NCBI GenBank assembly: GCA_902612125.1 | Contig: CACMBV010000008.1 | Coordinates: 25,090 to 89,089, forward strand | From: an uncultured Verrucomicrobiota bacterium | Lineage (GTDB): Bacteria; Verrucomicrobiota; Verrucomicrobiia; Opitutales; Seribacteraceae | Reading direction: 5' to 3' | DNA length: 64,000 nucleotides | In this document: one piece after another, positions 25,253 to 37,641 of the stretch | Layout of the letters: each line of letters starts with the position of its first letter | Position numbering within the stretch: position 1 is the first letter of the stretch | Notes under the pieces: model-generated | Databases searched by the model: none | What the model saw: the letters and a program-made list of their open reading frames with translations, nothing else | What the model was told of the DNA's origin: nothing | Translations under genes and position numbers: made by a program

Positions 25253-26848
25253 TCAACCCTGTCGAGAGACTCGGGCTTCTTCAATGTCAGGATCTTCCAC
25301 TATCGCTTTAAGAGCATTCGCGGGTGGCTCCTCGTCCAGTTCAAAAATTGTCAATGCCCATTTTCCCTCATCTGCACGGCTCAAAGACATATTGGCTATA
25401 TTTATGGAATAATCACCCAGCATGGTTCCCAATTTCCCTACAATACCGGGTTTATCAACATTTTTAACCACAAGCAATGTGTCCACTGGTCTCACCTCTA
25501 TAGCCTGGTCGTCGACTTCGACAATTCGAGGATCGTTGCCCCTGCCTAAAAGGCTGCCCCGCACAGAATGCAGAGCCTTGTCACTCGATACGGTAGAGAC
25601 TTCTATCAATTCATTGTAATCGACTGACTCAGCGGACTTCACAGTTTCCACCTTGATCCCAAGATCTTTGATTTTGAAGGGTGCATTCACATCGTTGACT
25701 CCCTCGTCCCCGACTACTCCGGAAAGCCAACCCTTTTGAACCGCACGGGTCAATGGCACACAGTCAAAATCAACAATCCCACCAAAATAGGAAATTTTTA
25801 TTGATTCAACCGATCCTTTCGCAGCTTGTCTGGCAAACGCACCCAACCGGTGGCAAAGATCAAGGTAGGGACTTAGGCTTTCCAAATCCTTTGGATCAAT
25901 GGAGGGCATATTAATAGCGTTGCGGATTCTTCCACCCTGAAGAACTTCAGCTACCGCCTCCGCAATTTCAACTCCAACACTCTCTTGTGCTTCGGCCGTG
26001 GAGGCACCTAAATGGGGGGTAAGAATCAAATTCTCTTCCTTGCGAAACGGATGAGCCTCTGGCAAGGGTTCCTGTTCATAGACATCCAATCCGGCTGCGG
26101 CTACTTTTCCCGACCTCAAAGCTTCCAGCAGAGCACTTTCATTAATGATTCCTCCTCTTGCACAATTAAAGACCCGAACGCCATCCTTCATTTTTGCGAA
26201 GGCATCGGCGTCTACCATTCCACGAGTTTGATCCGTAAGAGGCATGTGAACAGTTATGTAATCGGCTTCTGCAAAAGCCTGCTCCAACTCCACTTTATTC
26301 AAGTCCATCTCCTCGGCTCGGTCATCGGTCAGGTAAGGATCATAGGCAATCACCCGCATTTCAAAAGCCCGGGCCCGTTTGGCCACCTCCGCCCCTATTC
26401 TTCCAAGTCCGAGGACTGCCAGGGTTTTTCCGCGAAGCTCAGCTCCCTTCAGTTGCTTGCGTTCCCACAAACCTTCCCTCATCCCGCTTGCTCCCCGGAC
26501 GATCGCACGTGTACCGCACAACATATGGGTAAAAGTTAATTCTGCAGTGGCAATTGTGTTACCCCCCGGGGTGTTCATCACAATAATTCCCTTCTGGGTA
26601 GAAGCCTCAAGATCAATGTTATCCACTCCCACACCAGCCCGTCCAATAACTTTAAGATTTTCAGAAGCTTGAATCACTTCTGGTGTTATCTGGGTGTCAC
26701 TCCTAACAATGATGGCGGCTGAATCCTTGGCAGTTTCAATGACCTCCTCGGGGGAGGAACCATATGCTTCCACGACTTCAAAGCCATCCTGTTTCTTTAA
26801 ATACTCAACCCCGAGGGGAGATATTCGATCAGCTATGAAAATTTTCAT
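25253..26848 (-). CDS. serA: D-3-phosphoglycerate dehydrogenase
   Basis: A 531-residue enzyme oxidising 3-phosphoglycerate, first step of serine synthesis. It has the long form: a substrate/nucleotide-binding pair with GLGRIGAEVAKRA and the catalytic His in LILTPHLGASTAEAQ, then an intervening domain (about 320-450) and a C-terminal ACT domain (about 455-531) expected to bind serine. It is the first gene of the unit running to the GT9 gene and is divergent from ffh across 121 bp, where the promoters of both must lie. Confidence 0.96.
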   Translation of the reverse strand: MKIFIADRISPLGVEYLKKQDGFEVVEAYGSSPEEVIETAKDSAAIIVRSDTQITPEVIQASENLKVIGRAGVGVDNIDLEASTQKGIIVMNTPGGNTIATAELTFTHMLCGTRAIVRGASGMREGLWERKQLKGAELRGKTLAVLGLGRIGAEVAKRARAFEMRVIAYDPYLTDDRAEEMDLNKVELEQAFAEADYITVHMPLTDQTRGMVDADAFAKMKDGVRVFNCARGGIINESALLEALRSGKVAAAGLDVYEQEPLPEAHPFRKEENLILTPHLGASTAEAQESVGVEIAEAVAEVLQGGRIRNAINMPSIDPKDLESLSPYLDLCHRLGAFARQAAKGSVESIKISYFGGIVDFDCVPLTRAVQKGWLSGVVGDEGVNDVNAPFKIKDLGIKVETVKSAESVDYNELIEVSTVSSDKALHSVRGSLLGRGNDPRIVEVDDQAIEVRPVDTLLVVKNVDKPGIVGKLGTMLGDYSINIANMSLSRADEGKWALTIFELDEEPPANALKAIVEDPDIEEARVSRQG

Positions 26849-26969
26849 TTTTTGAAGGGATAAAAGAGATAGATCATGCTAAATGACGCCCGAATGGCAA
26901 CGAGGAAAGCATTTTCCAAAATAAGGACTTTCCCCCAATCCATTCGCTTGGCATTATGAAAACCCGATC

Positions 26970-28349
26970 ATGTTTGAAAACCTAACAGAAAAACTAAGCA
27001 AAACACTTCGAAATCTTAGGGGTGTAGGAAAATTAACGGAGAACAACATTAGTGATGCCCTTCTTGAAGTACGAAAGGCTCTTCTTTCAGCAGATGTTCA
27101 TTTTAGGGTTGTTCGCGAGTTCATCGACGAAGTTAAGGGTGTATGCCTTGGGCAAGATGTTTTGAAATCAGTATCTCCGGGTCAGCAGGTAGTCAAAATT
27201 ATCAATGATGAACTGGTCAAACTTCTCGGAGAAGGTAGCCCCGAGTTACGCGATGAAAAACCATTGCGAATTCTAATGGTCGGATTACACGGAGCTGGGA
27301 AAACAACCACATCCGCAAAACTCGCCAAACGCCTTGCCAAGGATGGCCGGTCTCCCATGCTTGTTGCTTGCGATATCTATCGCCCGGCAGCCATTGATCA
27401 GTTGGAATTTCTCGCAAATCAGGAAAACTTTGCTTTTTATTGCGACCGAAAGTCCCAAGATGTTCCTCAAATTGCCAGAGCTGCCTGGGAGGAATCCAAA
27501 AAAAAGGGTGCCGATGTGATAATCTTTGATACGGCAGGACGACTCCAAATTGATGATGAACTAGTAGGTGAGCTTGAAATTTTAAACAAGAAAATCAATC
27601 CTCATGAAATTCTTCTGGTAGCGGATGCCGCCCTGGGTCAAGAGGCGGTCAATGTGGCTAAAACATTTCATCAAAGACTAGGACTTTCAGGCATCGTACT
27701 GACCAAGGTTGATGGAGACGCCCGAGGCGGTTCTGCCCTATCCATGAAGAAAGTAACCGGTGTTCCGATTAAATTCATGGGGATCGGTGAGAAAATTGAC
27801 GATTTTGAAGTTTTTCATCCTGACCGGTTGGCATCGAGAATACTTGGTATGGGAGATGTAGTATCCTTAGTTGAGAAAGCTCAGGAGAATTTAGACCAAG
27901 AAGAATCCGCCCGCATGGCTGAAAAGATGCTGAGGGCCGAGTTTGATTTTGAAGACTTTCTTTCCCAAATGCGCCAGATGAAAAAACTGGGTTCGATGGG
28001 CTCGATTGCCAAGATGCTTCCCGGCATCGGAAATGCCCAAGTTGGAGATAGGGAAGAGACCGCATTGGCGAAACACGAGGCAATAATCCTTTCCATGACC
28101 AGGGAGGAAAGACGACTACCCCGGATTATCGGAGGTTCAAGGAGAAAGAGAATTGCATCCGGGTCAGGTGTTCAAATCCGCGATGTTAATCAATTGATCA
28201 AGCAATTTTCGCAAATGCAAAAAATGATGAAGAAAATGAAGGGCGGAAAAATGAAACGTTTAATGGAGGGCTTTGGAGGGGGAAACATGCCAAACATGGA
28301 GGACATTAACTCCAAGGAATTGGCGAAGCTGGCCAAACAATTCAAATAG
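26970..28349 (+). CDS. ffh: Signal recognition particle protein Ffh
   Basis: A 459-residue SRP54 GTPase that binds signal sequences and SRP RNA. N domain 1-85; G domain with the P-loop [18 protein letters not shown] (about 107-124), DTAGR and [10 protein letters not shown]; then the M domain, which is methionine-rich and ends in a Gly/Met-rich tail ([10 protein letters not shown]). The SRP RNA-binding ARRIAxGSG-type motif is present as KRIASGSG. It is monocistronic; no 4.5S RNA gene was found next to it. Confidence 0.97.
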   Translation: MFENLTEKLSKTLRNLRGVGKLTENNISDALLEVRKALLSADVHFRVVREFIDEVKGVCLGQDVLKSVSPGQQVVKIINDELVKLLGEGSPELRDEKPLRILMVGLHGAGKTTTSAKLAKRLAKDGRSPMLVACDIYRPAAIDQLEFLANQENFAFYCDRKSQDVPQIARAAWEESKKKGADVIIFDTAGRLQIDDELVGELEILNKKINPHEILLVADAALGQEAVNVAKTFHQRLGLSGIVLTKVDGDARGGSALSMKKVTGVPIKFMGIGEKIDDFEVFHPDRLASRILGMGDVVSLVEKAQENLDQEESARMAEKMLRAEFDFEDFLSQMRQMKKLGSMGSIAKMLPGIGNAQVGDREETALAKHEAIILSMTREERRLPRIIGGSRRKRIASGSGVQIRDVNQLIKQFSQMQKMMKKMKGGKMKRLMEGFGGGNMPNMEDINSKELAKLAKQFK

Positions 28350-28416
28350 CTCTATAATGTAAACAGGAACTTCTCTCATGTGCAGAAACAAGCTTGTTGG
28401 AAAATAAACCTTAAGC

Positions 28417-30675
<2,259 letters not shown>

Positions 30676-30717
30676 TTAGGGTGCTGTTTTGTAATTAAGC
30701 TTAGTACACGAAAGCAA

Positions 30718-31368
30718 TTATTTTTCAAGTTCTTGCAAGCAAAGAAAAAGTTTTTTTATTTTTATTTCATCCTTCATACCAGGTTCAGTTTCCACGCCAC
30801 TATTAACATCCACCTGTCTGAGATCTAATTTCTGACACGCACTTGCAATATTGTTAGGACCTATACCCCCGGCTAATATCCATTTCTTTGTAGGGTAAGA
30901 ACTCTGATATTTGGCAAAACTTTCCCAATCCGCAGGCTTCCCGGTTCCCCCAAATTTGTCCTGCGAATAAGAATCAATGAGGAAGGTGTCTGCATATTCC
31001 AACAAATACTCAGGGAAATCGATTCCAGGTAGAAGTTTTGGAGCTAGCCACAAGTTGGAAACTCCGACAATCTTGCTCCATTGACGAACCTTCTCTTCCT
31101 TTAATTCAAGTGGGAAATGAAACTGATAAAATTCAAAGCCAGTCTGTTTCATTTGCAGAACATCTTCTAGGGCCGGGGAGACATCAACTGCCACTTTTTT
31201 AAATGAGAAATCCTTCAAGTTTTCACAGATGCTTCCGGCATAATCCAGGGAAATGTGGCGAGGAGATTTCGGATGAAATATAAAACCGAGGTAATGTGCT
31301 CCCGCCTTAAGTGATTTCCTTGCATCCTTCTCATTGGTGATGCCACAAACTTTGACCTCCACGCCCAT
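30718..31368 (-). CDS. trpF: Phosphoribosylanthranilate isomerase
   Basis: A 216-residue TIM-barrel enzyme of tryptophan synthesis. The catalytic Cys lies in the N-terminal VKVCGITNEKDA motif and the catalytic Asp in KVAVDVS. The phosphate-binding ILAGGIGPNNI and the DVNSGVE segment close the barrel. It is separated from the other trp genes and sits 14 bp after the cobA/hemD fusion, so it is apparently co-transcribed with haem synthesis genes. Confidence 0.94.
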   Translation of the reverse strand: MGVEVKVCGITNEKDARKSLKAGAHYLGFIFHPKSPRHISLDYAGSICENLKDFSFKKVAVDVSPALEDVLQMKQTGFEFYQFHFPLELKEEKVRQWSKIVGVSNLWLAPKLLPGIDFPEYLLEYADTFLIDSYSQDKFGGTGKPADWESFAKYQSSYPTKKWILAGGIGPNNIASACQKLDLRQVDVNSGVETEPGMKDEIKIKKLFLCLQELEK

Positions 31369-31382
31369 ATTTTTTTCGATTA

Positions 31383-32912
31383 TCAGGAAAAGTGTTTCAC
31401 CAACTTACCAGTCATGTCTTCGATACTTGGGTTGGTGCACTCCAGATCAACGATGAGCTCATTTTCTAATAGCGTTTTGGTGGTTTCTGGACCAAAACTA
31501 CAGATGACCGGTTTGATCGCATTTTCATTGAGAAACAAATCTTCTTCCTGTTCAATGTAAGACAGGGCAGTAGAAGAACTTGTGAAGATGATTGCATCAG
31601 CCCCGAATTCACGAAATTTCGGAAAATCCGTGGCCTCGGTAACATCAGTAAAATCAGTTTCATACAAGGGAAGCGTGTCCACAATTGCATGTCCCACATC
31701 CTCAAGCATCTTCACAAGAACCTGACGGTTTCGGTTGCCCGATACAACCAATACATTCGCACTGTCAAGTGAATCGGTCGCAACCAACTCTTTGGCAAGA
31801 CTTTCTGCAATGGACTTTTCGGCCACAATTTCCACTTCGAGAGAGTGATTTCTAAAAACTTCCGCCGTGCTTTCTCCAACACAGGCGATCCGCATGGGTC
31901 CAATGCAACGAATGTCACCATAAGCAAGGAAAAATAGCCTCATAAACTCCCGGGCACCATTGGCACTCGTAAAAACGGCCCACTCGTAGGTTGCAATCCC
32001 GGCGAATACCTCGGCAATCACTTTCTTATCCTGAGAAGGTAAAATCTCAATTAAGGGCAACTCGATCACCTCTGCCCCCAGCAGTTCTAATTTTTCTTTA
32101 AACTTGCTAACCTGGCCGGCAGGGCGGGTAAGTACAATCCTTCGTCCGAACAACGCTCTCTTTTCAAACCAGTTTGCTCTAATCCCTGTTCGACCGATGG
32201 CATTGCCAATGAATACAATTGCAGGAGCCTGTAAACCTGCTTCCTGCGTGGAGCTGACCAAATCCTTCAAGGAACTAATAATTTTTCTTTGGCTGGGAAG
32301 CGTTCCATTGCTGACGACGGCGGAAGGAATATCGGGCGACATCCCTCCGTTGAGTAATTTTTTGACAATATCTTCTAATTTACTCATCCCCATGTAGATG
32401 CAAAGAGTACCTCCAACATTTGCAAATTTACTGAAGTCAACACGCAACTCTTCCTTGCTCAGATCTTCATGACCTGTAAGAAAGGAAATGGTTGAACCGC
32501 ATTCACGATGAGAGAGAGGAAGTCCTGCGTAGCCGGCACAGGCAAGAGCCGCCGTTACTCCAGGCACCACCTCATAGACAATTCCAGCCTTATCCAAAGC
32601 AAGCATTTCCTCAGCACATCTTCCGAAGACAAAGGGGTCTCCTCCTTTCAGCCGCACAACCATCTTACCCGAAGATGCGTGTGTAACCAAGGTTTTTTCA
32701 ATGTCTCGTTGTTCAACGGTGTGCCGTCCAGGAGACTTACCCACATCAACTTGAACACACTCCTCACGGGTCCATCTTCGAAATTCTGGATTTGTTAAGT
32801 GGTCAAAAACAAGTACGTCACAACATTCAATCAGTTCCTTCGCTCGTAAAGTCGAAAGTTTCGGTTCACCCGGGCCTGCTCCTACTAAATAGACTATTCC
32901 ACTCTCACTCAT
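31383..32912 (-). CDS. cobA/hemD: Uroporphyrinogen-III methyltransferase / uroporphyrinogen-III synthase fusion
   Basis: A 509-residue fusion. Residues 1-245 are a SAM-dependent uroporphyrinogen-III C-methyltransferase with YLVGAGPGEPKLSTLRA, VRLKGGDPFVFGR and GLPLSHRE motifs. Residues about 255-509 are a HemD-type synthase (RRIVLTRPAGQ, FTSANGAREF, FTSSSTALSY). Together they close the tetrapyrrole ring and start the sirohaem/cobalamin branch. It overlaps hemC by 4 bp and takes its product directly. Such fusions are known in several phyla, including Firmicutes and PVC bacteria. Confidence 0.94.
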   Translation of the reverse strand: MSESGIVYLVGAGPGEPKLSTLRAKELIECCDVLVFDHLTNPEFRRWTREECVQVDVGKSPGRHTVEQRDIEKTLVTHASSGKMVVRLKGGDPFVFGRCAEEMLALDKAGIVYEVVPGVTAALACAGYAGLPLSHRECGSTISFLTGHEDLSKEELRVDFSKFANVGGTLCIYMGMSKLEDIVKKLLNGGMSPDIPSAVVSNGTLPSQRKIISSLKDLVSSTQEAGLQAPAIVFIGNAIGRTGIRANWFEKRALFGRRIVLTRPAGQVSKFKEKLELLGAEVIELPLIEILPSQDKKVIAEVFAGIATYEWAVFTSANGAREFMRLFFLAYGDIRCIGPMRIACVGESTAEVFRNHSLEVEIVAEKSIAESLAKELVATDSLDSANVLVVSGNRNRQVLVKMLEDVGHAIVDTLPLYETDFTDVTEATDFPKFREFGADAIIFTSSSTALSYIEQEEDLFLNENAIKPVICSFGPETTKTLLENELIVDLECTNPSIEDMTGKLVKHFS

Positions 32913-33754
32913 TTAACAAAATCATTTATTTTGTACACAATTTCGGTCTCGCTCATTTCTTTGCATGCAAAGGACAAGTATCCGGCACTCTTTTCAAAAA
33001 AATGCAATTCATTATGACATATACAAACACCCAATGCAATTTGGCAACCACCCCCCTGACTTTCTAATACTTTCCTCTCAATTCCAACTTCCCTTTGGGT
33101 GACTGAATTCCCTAAACATTGATAATTATCAGAGTCCCCGGACCTTGCCTGTATTGCAATGGCACCCTGCCCCGCAGCGGGAACCATCTCACTCACCGGC
33201 AAGGGCGTGAATTTCAAACCCGGAAACTCAGTCAGTCCCAGCCTTGCAAGACCTGCAGCTGCAAGGATGGTTCCGTCTGCCTGATCTTGTTCTGCAATCT
33301 TTCGTAATCGCGTTTCCACATTTCCCCGTAATTCAATCCATTGACAGTTTGGAAAACGATTCTTTACCTGGGCTTGCCTGCGGGGACTTCCCGTGGCCAT
33401 CACCCTTGGTATTTCAATACCCACCTTGACAACAAGCACATCACGGGGATCTTCCCGTTCCACAAATGCCGAAAGACTAAGCCCTCTTGGAGATTGCGTA
33501 GGCATGTCCTTAGCACTATGGACTGCTAAGTCGACATCTCCATTTAATAAAGCATCTTCCAACTCCTTGGTGAACAGACCCTTTCCCCCTTTTTGGGATA
33601 GGTTCCATTGAGTTTGCCGATCTCCAGTGGTGCTCATGGGAACGAGTTCTGACTGATAACCCTCACCCTCAAGCAAACTAGCAACACGCTTTGCTTGCCA
33701 TAAAGCTAGCTGGCTTTTACGGGTGGCAATTCGAAGTAATCGGGGAGAATTCAC
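32909..33754 (-). CDS. hemC: Porphobilinogen deaminase
   Basis: A 281-residue hydroxymethylbilane synthase. RIATRKSQLALWQA, HSAKDMPT and ATGSPRRQAQV are family signatures, and the dipyrromethane cofactor is carried by the Cys in QGGGCQIALG. The start is GTG at 33754. The C-terminal domain after the cofactor Cys is short, about 45 residues, so the protein is slightly smaller than the 300-310 residues usual for the family. It is the first gene of hemC-cobA/hemD-trpF. Confidence 0.94.
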   Translation of the reverse strand: MNSPRLLRIATRKSQLALWQAKRVASLLEGEGYQSELVPMSTTGDRQTQWNLSQKGGKGLFTKELEDALLNGDVDLAVHSAKDMPTQSPRGLSLSAFVEREDPRDVLVVKVGIEIPRVMATGSPRRQAQVKNRFPNCQWIELRGNVETRLRKIAEQDQADGTILAAAGLARLGLTEFPGLKFTPLPVSEMVPAAGQGAIAIQARSGDSDNYQCLGNSVTQREVGIERKVLESQGGGCQIALGVCICHNELHFFEKSAGYLSFACKEMSETEIVYKINDFVK

Positions 33755-33784
33755 TGTGCTCGGTTTACACAGAAAAATTTCCGC

Positions 33785-33798
33785 GAATCAATCGATTC
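33785..33798 (-). terminator. Weak hairpin after ilvC
   Basis: GAATC, a 4-base loop, and GATTC form a 5-bp hairpin between the ilvC stop and the hemC start. On the minus strand it is followed about 8 bases later by a short T-run. It may end the tRNA-Val-ilvN-ilvC transcript, but the stem is short. Confidence 0.25.
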
Positions 33799-33816
33799 AA
33801 GAATTGTTTGTTTAAA

Positions 33817-34845
33817 TTAGGAGTACGAAGCCTGAGCACCCTTGATATTCTTTTTGGGAATCCAAGGCATCAATGAGCGCAAGCGTTGACCGGTCTCCTC
33901 AATAGGGTGTTTTTCACCATCTTCCAATAATTGGTTGTATTTTGGAAGACCGGCTTGGTATTCCTTTACCCACTCCTTGGCAAATTTTCCGGTTTGAATT
34001 TCCTTCAGGATGGATTTCATGGATTTTTTAACATTTCCGTTTATTACTCGGGGCCCCCGTGTAACATCGCCATATTTGGCGGTTTCGGAAATGGAAAATC
34101 GCATCCCGGCAATTCCGGATTCAATCATCAGGTCGACAATCAGCTTCAGTTCGTGCAAGCACTCAAAATAAGCCATTTCCGGAGCATACCCAGCTTCCAC
34201 GAGGGTTTCAAAGCCAGCTTCAACCAGTGCGGATGCTCCACCACAAAGCACGGCTTGCTCACCAAAAAGGTCCGTTTCGGTCTCTTCCTTGAAGGAAGTT
34301 TCCAAAATTCCGGAACGGGCAGCACCAATTCCAGCAGCCCATGCGAGGGCAATTTTTTTTGAATCCCTAGAAGAGCCTTTATTCACGGCGACCAAGGCAG
34401 GGACGCCTTTTCCTTCCTTATATTGTGAACGAACGATATGTCCGGGACCCTTAGGAGCAACCATGATGACACTCACGCCGCGTGGTGCCTTAATCAGTCC
34501 AAAATGAATGGCGAAGCCATGCGTAAAAAGCAGTGTTTTTCCTTTGGAAAGATTGGGCTTAATTTCATTATCATAAACTTCAGCCTGCTTCATATCAGGC
34601 ACACCAATCATAATAACATCGGCTTGGATCACTGCTTCAGCGACTTCCATGACCTCGAAACCATGTCGCTTGGCCACCCGGATTGATTTACTTCCTTTAT
34701 ACAAGCCAATAATTACCTTGCATCCACTTTCCTTAAGGTTGAGAGCGTGGGCATGTCCCTGAGAACCGTAACCAATAACGGCGAGCGTTTTCTTTTTGAT
34801 GGGCGTTACTTTCGCCTCTTTTTGAGTGTATACTTTCGCGGGCAT
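33817..34845 (-). CDS. ilvC: Ketol-acid reductoisomerase
   Basis: A 342-residue class I enzyme converting acetohydroxy acids in valine and isoleucine synthesis with NADPH and magnesium. [20 protein letters not shown] is the nucleotide-binding loop. The metal-binding region [12 protein letters not shown] and the later [18 protein letters not shown] segment are conserved. It follows ilvN by 37 bp. The large acetolactate synthase subunit IlvB is not in the window. Confidence 0.96.
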   Translation of the reverse strand: MPAKVYTQKEAKVTPIKKKTLAVIGYGSQGHAHALNLKESGCKVIIGLYKGSKSIRVAKRHGFEVMEVAEAVIQADVIMIGVPDMKQAEVYDNEIKPNLSKGKTLLFTHGFAIHFGLIKAPRGVSVIMVAPKGPGHIVRSQYKEGKGVPALVAVNKGSSRDSKKIALAWAAGIGAARSGILETSFKEETETDLFGEQAVLCGGASALVEAGFETLVEAGYAPEMAYFECLHELKLIVDLMIESGIAGMRFSISETAKYGDVTRGPRVINGNVKKSMKSILKEIQTGKFAKEWVKEYQAGLPKYNQLLEDGEKHPIEETGQRLRSLMPWIPKKNIKGAQASYS

Positions 34846-34882
34846 AGCCTAATGTTTTGTGTGTTTATTTTTTTGATTTAAG

Positions 34883-35368
34883 TTATTCTTCCAAGGATCC
34901 ACGCCGTAGGGAGACCGTACCAGTACGGGCCAATTCAGTGATCCCAAAGGAATCTAGAAGCTTAAGAAAAGCTTTAATTTTGTTTTCATTTCCTGTGGCT
35001 TCAATTATCAAAGAGTTGGTGGATACATCAATAATCTTGCCCCTGAAAACATCGCAGATTTGAGTGATTTCCCCACGGGTTTTGGAATCTGCTCTTACTT
35101 TAACAAGAACCAATTCCCGGCCTACGCCCTCTTCACCCACAAAGTTTTCCACTTTGATCACATCAATCAGCTTGTCCAGTTGCTTAATACATTGATCAAG
35201 TGCTTTTTCATCACCGTTAAGGGTCACAGTAATGCGGGATCTACCGTCTTCGTGGGTGGGACCAACATTAAGAGTGTCGATATTAAACCCACGACCGCTG
35301 AATAAACCGGCTATTCTTGCCAGCACGCCGAACTTATTTTCGACGAGAACGGATATAACATGACGCAT
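34883..35368 (-). CDS. ilvN: Acetolactate synthase small (regulatory) subunit
   Basis: A 161-residue ACT-domain protein conferring valine feedback inhibition on acetolactate synthase. RHVISVLVENKFGVLARIAG and GLFSGRGFNIDTLNVGPT are the valine-binding ACT signature. The start ATG at 35368 lies only 18 bases downstream of the 3' CCA of a same-strand tRNA-Val, and no Shine-Dalgarno sequence fits in that gap. It is followed by ilvC. Its catalytic partner must be encoded elsewhere. Confidence 0.95.
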   Translation of the reverse strand: MRHVISVLVENKFGVLARIAGLFSGRGFNIDTLNVGPTHEDGRSRITVTLNGDEKALDQCIKQLDKLIDVIKVENFVGEEGVGRELVLVKVRADSKTRGEITQICDVFRGKIIDVSTNSLIIEATGNENKIKAFLKLLDSFGITELARTGTVSLRRGSLEE

Positions 35369-35386
35369 GGGACTAAATAGGTGGGA

Positions 35387-35463
<77 letters not shown>

Positions 35464-35518
35464 TTGTTAAAAGTGAATCAGCAACTTTAAACTAGTTCTG
35501 GTCACATGCAAGCGTGAA

Positions 35519-36292
35519 TCACTTGGATGAGCCAACCTCCACCCGCACTTTTTTAGGACCTAGGATAGGTTGAGAGACGGGTCGATATCCGCCTTTGGGC
35601 TTAGCGGGTATGGCTTGAGGCATGGCTTGGATAGCTTTTTGTACGGAGGTTGTGCGGGGGCCCAACCAATAGGATGAGCCCGCTGATGGCTCTGAGGATG
35701 CCGGTCGTTCTGCCGGTATAGATGATTTAATCCTTTTTGGCACTTCTTGGTTTCCTTCCGAGCCGGCTTGCTGTACGGGAAATCCAGGTTCGGATGGCCT
35801 GCCTTTACGGAATTGATAACGGTTAATTTCCTGCAAGGATACATTATTTACTTTGTTCAGCCAGTCATCCACTCTTTTATCTAATTGTGCATACACTGCA
35901 TCTCGAAATTCGACTGCGGCAGTAGCCGATGTCCGGTTGATCAAATCGGTTTCGAAGATTCTTTCATTTCCTACTTTTGAGAGTCTTTCCGTAAGCGGAC
36001 GTTCTCCTTGAATCTTTTGCCACGGAATTCTCATTTTGATCAAACCAAGGGGATTTTTGGAAACAAACCTCTTTCCTCCAAAGGGAGAATATTTGGTCGG
36101 CCATTCTTCAATCTTAATGCGATTATTTAGTTTCGAATTCAGTTTAGAATTTATGAAAGATTTTCCCGAATACCGATTTAATTTACCATCAAAACTACCC
36201 ACCCTTCTTGTGAAGTCATTTGATTTCTGCTGACCCACGGACGGATGAATGAGCCAAAAGCTCAAAAATAAATAACAGGATATCCTCGACAT
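35519..36292 (-). CDS. Secreted hypothetical protein
   Basis: A 257-residue protein with a signal peptide (MSRISCYLFLSFWLIHPSVG, likely cleaved before QQK). The mature part is basic, with an N-terminal Ser/Asn/Lys-rich segment, a central helical domain (about 105-165) and a Pro/Ser-rich C-terminal half likely disordered. No family is recognised. It lies between tRNA-Val and thyA, divergent from thyA. Location is periplasmic or cell-surface by inference. Confidence 0.65.
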   Translation of the reverse strand: MSRISCYLFLSFWLIHPSVGQQKSNDFTRRVGSFDGKLNRYSGKSFINSKLNSKLNNRIKIEEWPTKYSPFGGKRFVSKNPLGLIKMRIPWQKIQGERPLTERLSKVGNERIFETDLINRTSATAAVEFRDAVYAQLDKRVDDWLNKVNNVSLQEINRYQFRKGRPSEPGFPVQQAGSEGNQEVPKRIKSSIPAERPASSEPSAGSSYWLGPRTTSVQKAIQAMPQAIPAKPKGGYRPVSQPILGPKKVRVEVGSSK

Positions 36293-36366
36293 TATTTGGA
36301 AAGAATGGAAAGACCTTTACCTAATATATCTTTCCCTTCGAAAGCAAGAACTTCAGCATTCCAAAA

Positions 36367-37161
36367 ATGAAATCATACCTTTCCCTTCTTTCCCATGTCC
36401 TAGAAAAAGGCACCTTTCGGGATGATCGTACGGGAACGGGAACTTGGTCTGTATTCGGTGAACAAGTTCGTTTCCGAATGGACGACGGTTTTCCACTTTT
36501 GACAACCAAAAAGCTGCATCTGCGGTCTATTATTCATGAATTACTGTGGTTTTTAAAGGGTGATACCAATGTAAAATATTTACAGGATAATAAGGTCACA
36601 ATTTGGGACGAATGGGCCGATGATGAGGGCAACCTTGGCAGGATATACGGGGCGCAATGGACAGACTGGAAAAAAACCGACGGGGGAAGTCTTAATCAAA
36701 TCGATGAAGTTATTGAAAGTTTAAAACAGAATCCCTCCAGTCGCCGCCACTTGGTGTGCGCCTGGAATCCAGGGGAGCTCCATTTGATGGCCCTACCGCC
36801 TTGTCATGCCCTTTTTCAATTCTATGTGGCGGAAGGTAAACTTAGCTGCCAGCTCTACCAGAGAAGTGCAGACCTTTTTCTTGGGGTTCCCTTCAACATA
36901 GCATCTTACGCGTTACTGACCTTGATGATTGCCAAAATTTGTAACCTTATCCCCTTTGAATTTGTTCATACTTTCGGTGATCTGCATTTGTACGCCAATC
37001 ATCGGGAGCAGGCCGAATTACAACTTTCCAGAAAGCCAAGATCTAAGCCTTTGATGAAGATAAAAGGAGATCACGACAAGATAACTGATTTTAGTTACGA
37101 AGACTTTGTACTCAGTGATTACGATCCGCACCCAGCCATTCATGCACCCATTTCGGTATGA
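36367..37161 (+). CDS. thyA: Thymidylate synthase
   Basis: A 264-residue ThyA methylating dUMP to dTMP with methylenetetrahydrofolate. The [13 protein letters not shown]-terminal loop, the active-site Cys in [12 protein letters not shown] and the [18 protein letters not shown] dUMP-binding segment are intact. The length matches E. coli ThyA. Its stop overlaps the folA start by 4 bp. Confidence 0.97.
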   Translation: MKSYLSLLSHVLEKGTFRDDRTGTGTWSVFGEQVRFRMDDGFPLLTTKKLHLRSIIHELLWFLKGDTNVKYLQDNKVTIWDEWADDEGNLGRIYGAQWTDWKKTDGGSLNQIDEVIESLKQNPSSRRHLVCAWNPGELHLMALPPCHALFQFYVAEGKLSCQLYQRSADLFLGVPFNIASYALLTLMIAKICNLIPFEFVHTFGDLHLYANHREQAELQLSRKPRSKPLMKIKGDHDKITDFSYEDFVLSDYDPHPAIHAPISV

Positions 37162-37634
37162 GTCCTAAAACGGGGATAAAAGCCATCGTAGCGATTTCAG
37201 AAAATTATGTCATCGGAAAAAATGGTGATCTGCCTTGGAGAATCTCTGAAGACCTGAAATGGTTCAAAAAAATCACTCTCGGTCACACATTGCTGATGGG
37301 GCGAAAAACATGGGAATCCCTTCCCGGCCCCCTCCCCAAGAGGGAAAACTGGGTACTCAGTTCCAACCTAGGCGAACAACCGGACATCCAGGTTTTTTCA
37401 AAACTCGAAGAGGCCTTGGTTGCGGGTAGCGATCGTGAATTATTCATCATTGGGGGGGGCGAACTTTACCGACAGACTCTCCCCCTTTGCGGCGAACTGT
37501 ATGTCTCTGAAGTTTCCCGTGAAGTCGTGGACGGGGATGCATTTTTTCCACCCTTTAAGGATAAATTCGAGATAATGGAGAATTTGTACAAAAATGATGA
37601 CTTCTGCTTAAACAGATGGACTCGAAAACCATGA
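37158..37634 (+). CDS. folA: Dihydrofolate reductase
   Basis: A 158-residue enzyme regenerating tetrahydrofolate consumed by ThyA. Conserved features are the Met20-loop segment [19 protein letters not shown], the [14 protein letters not shown]-binding turn and [13 protein letters not shown]. It is translationally coupled to thyA by a 4-bp overlap, a common arrangement. It is convergent with the DUF420 gene, 7 bp apart. Confidence 0.96.
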   Translation: MSPKTGIKAIVAISENYVIGKNGDLPWRISEDLKWFKKITLGHTLLMGRKTWESLPGPLPKRENWVLSSNLGEQPDIQVFSKLEEALVAGSDRELFIIGGGELYRQTLPLCGELYVSEVSREVVDGDAFFPPFKDKFEIMENLYKNDDFCLNRWTRKP

Positions 37635-37641
37635 ATGGTTA

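Noticed and set aside
28387..28398. Palindrome AACAAGCTTGTT between ffh and katG
   Set aside because: Considered as a shared terminator, but there is no T-run on either side and the central bases leave only a 4-bp stem.
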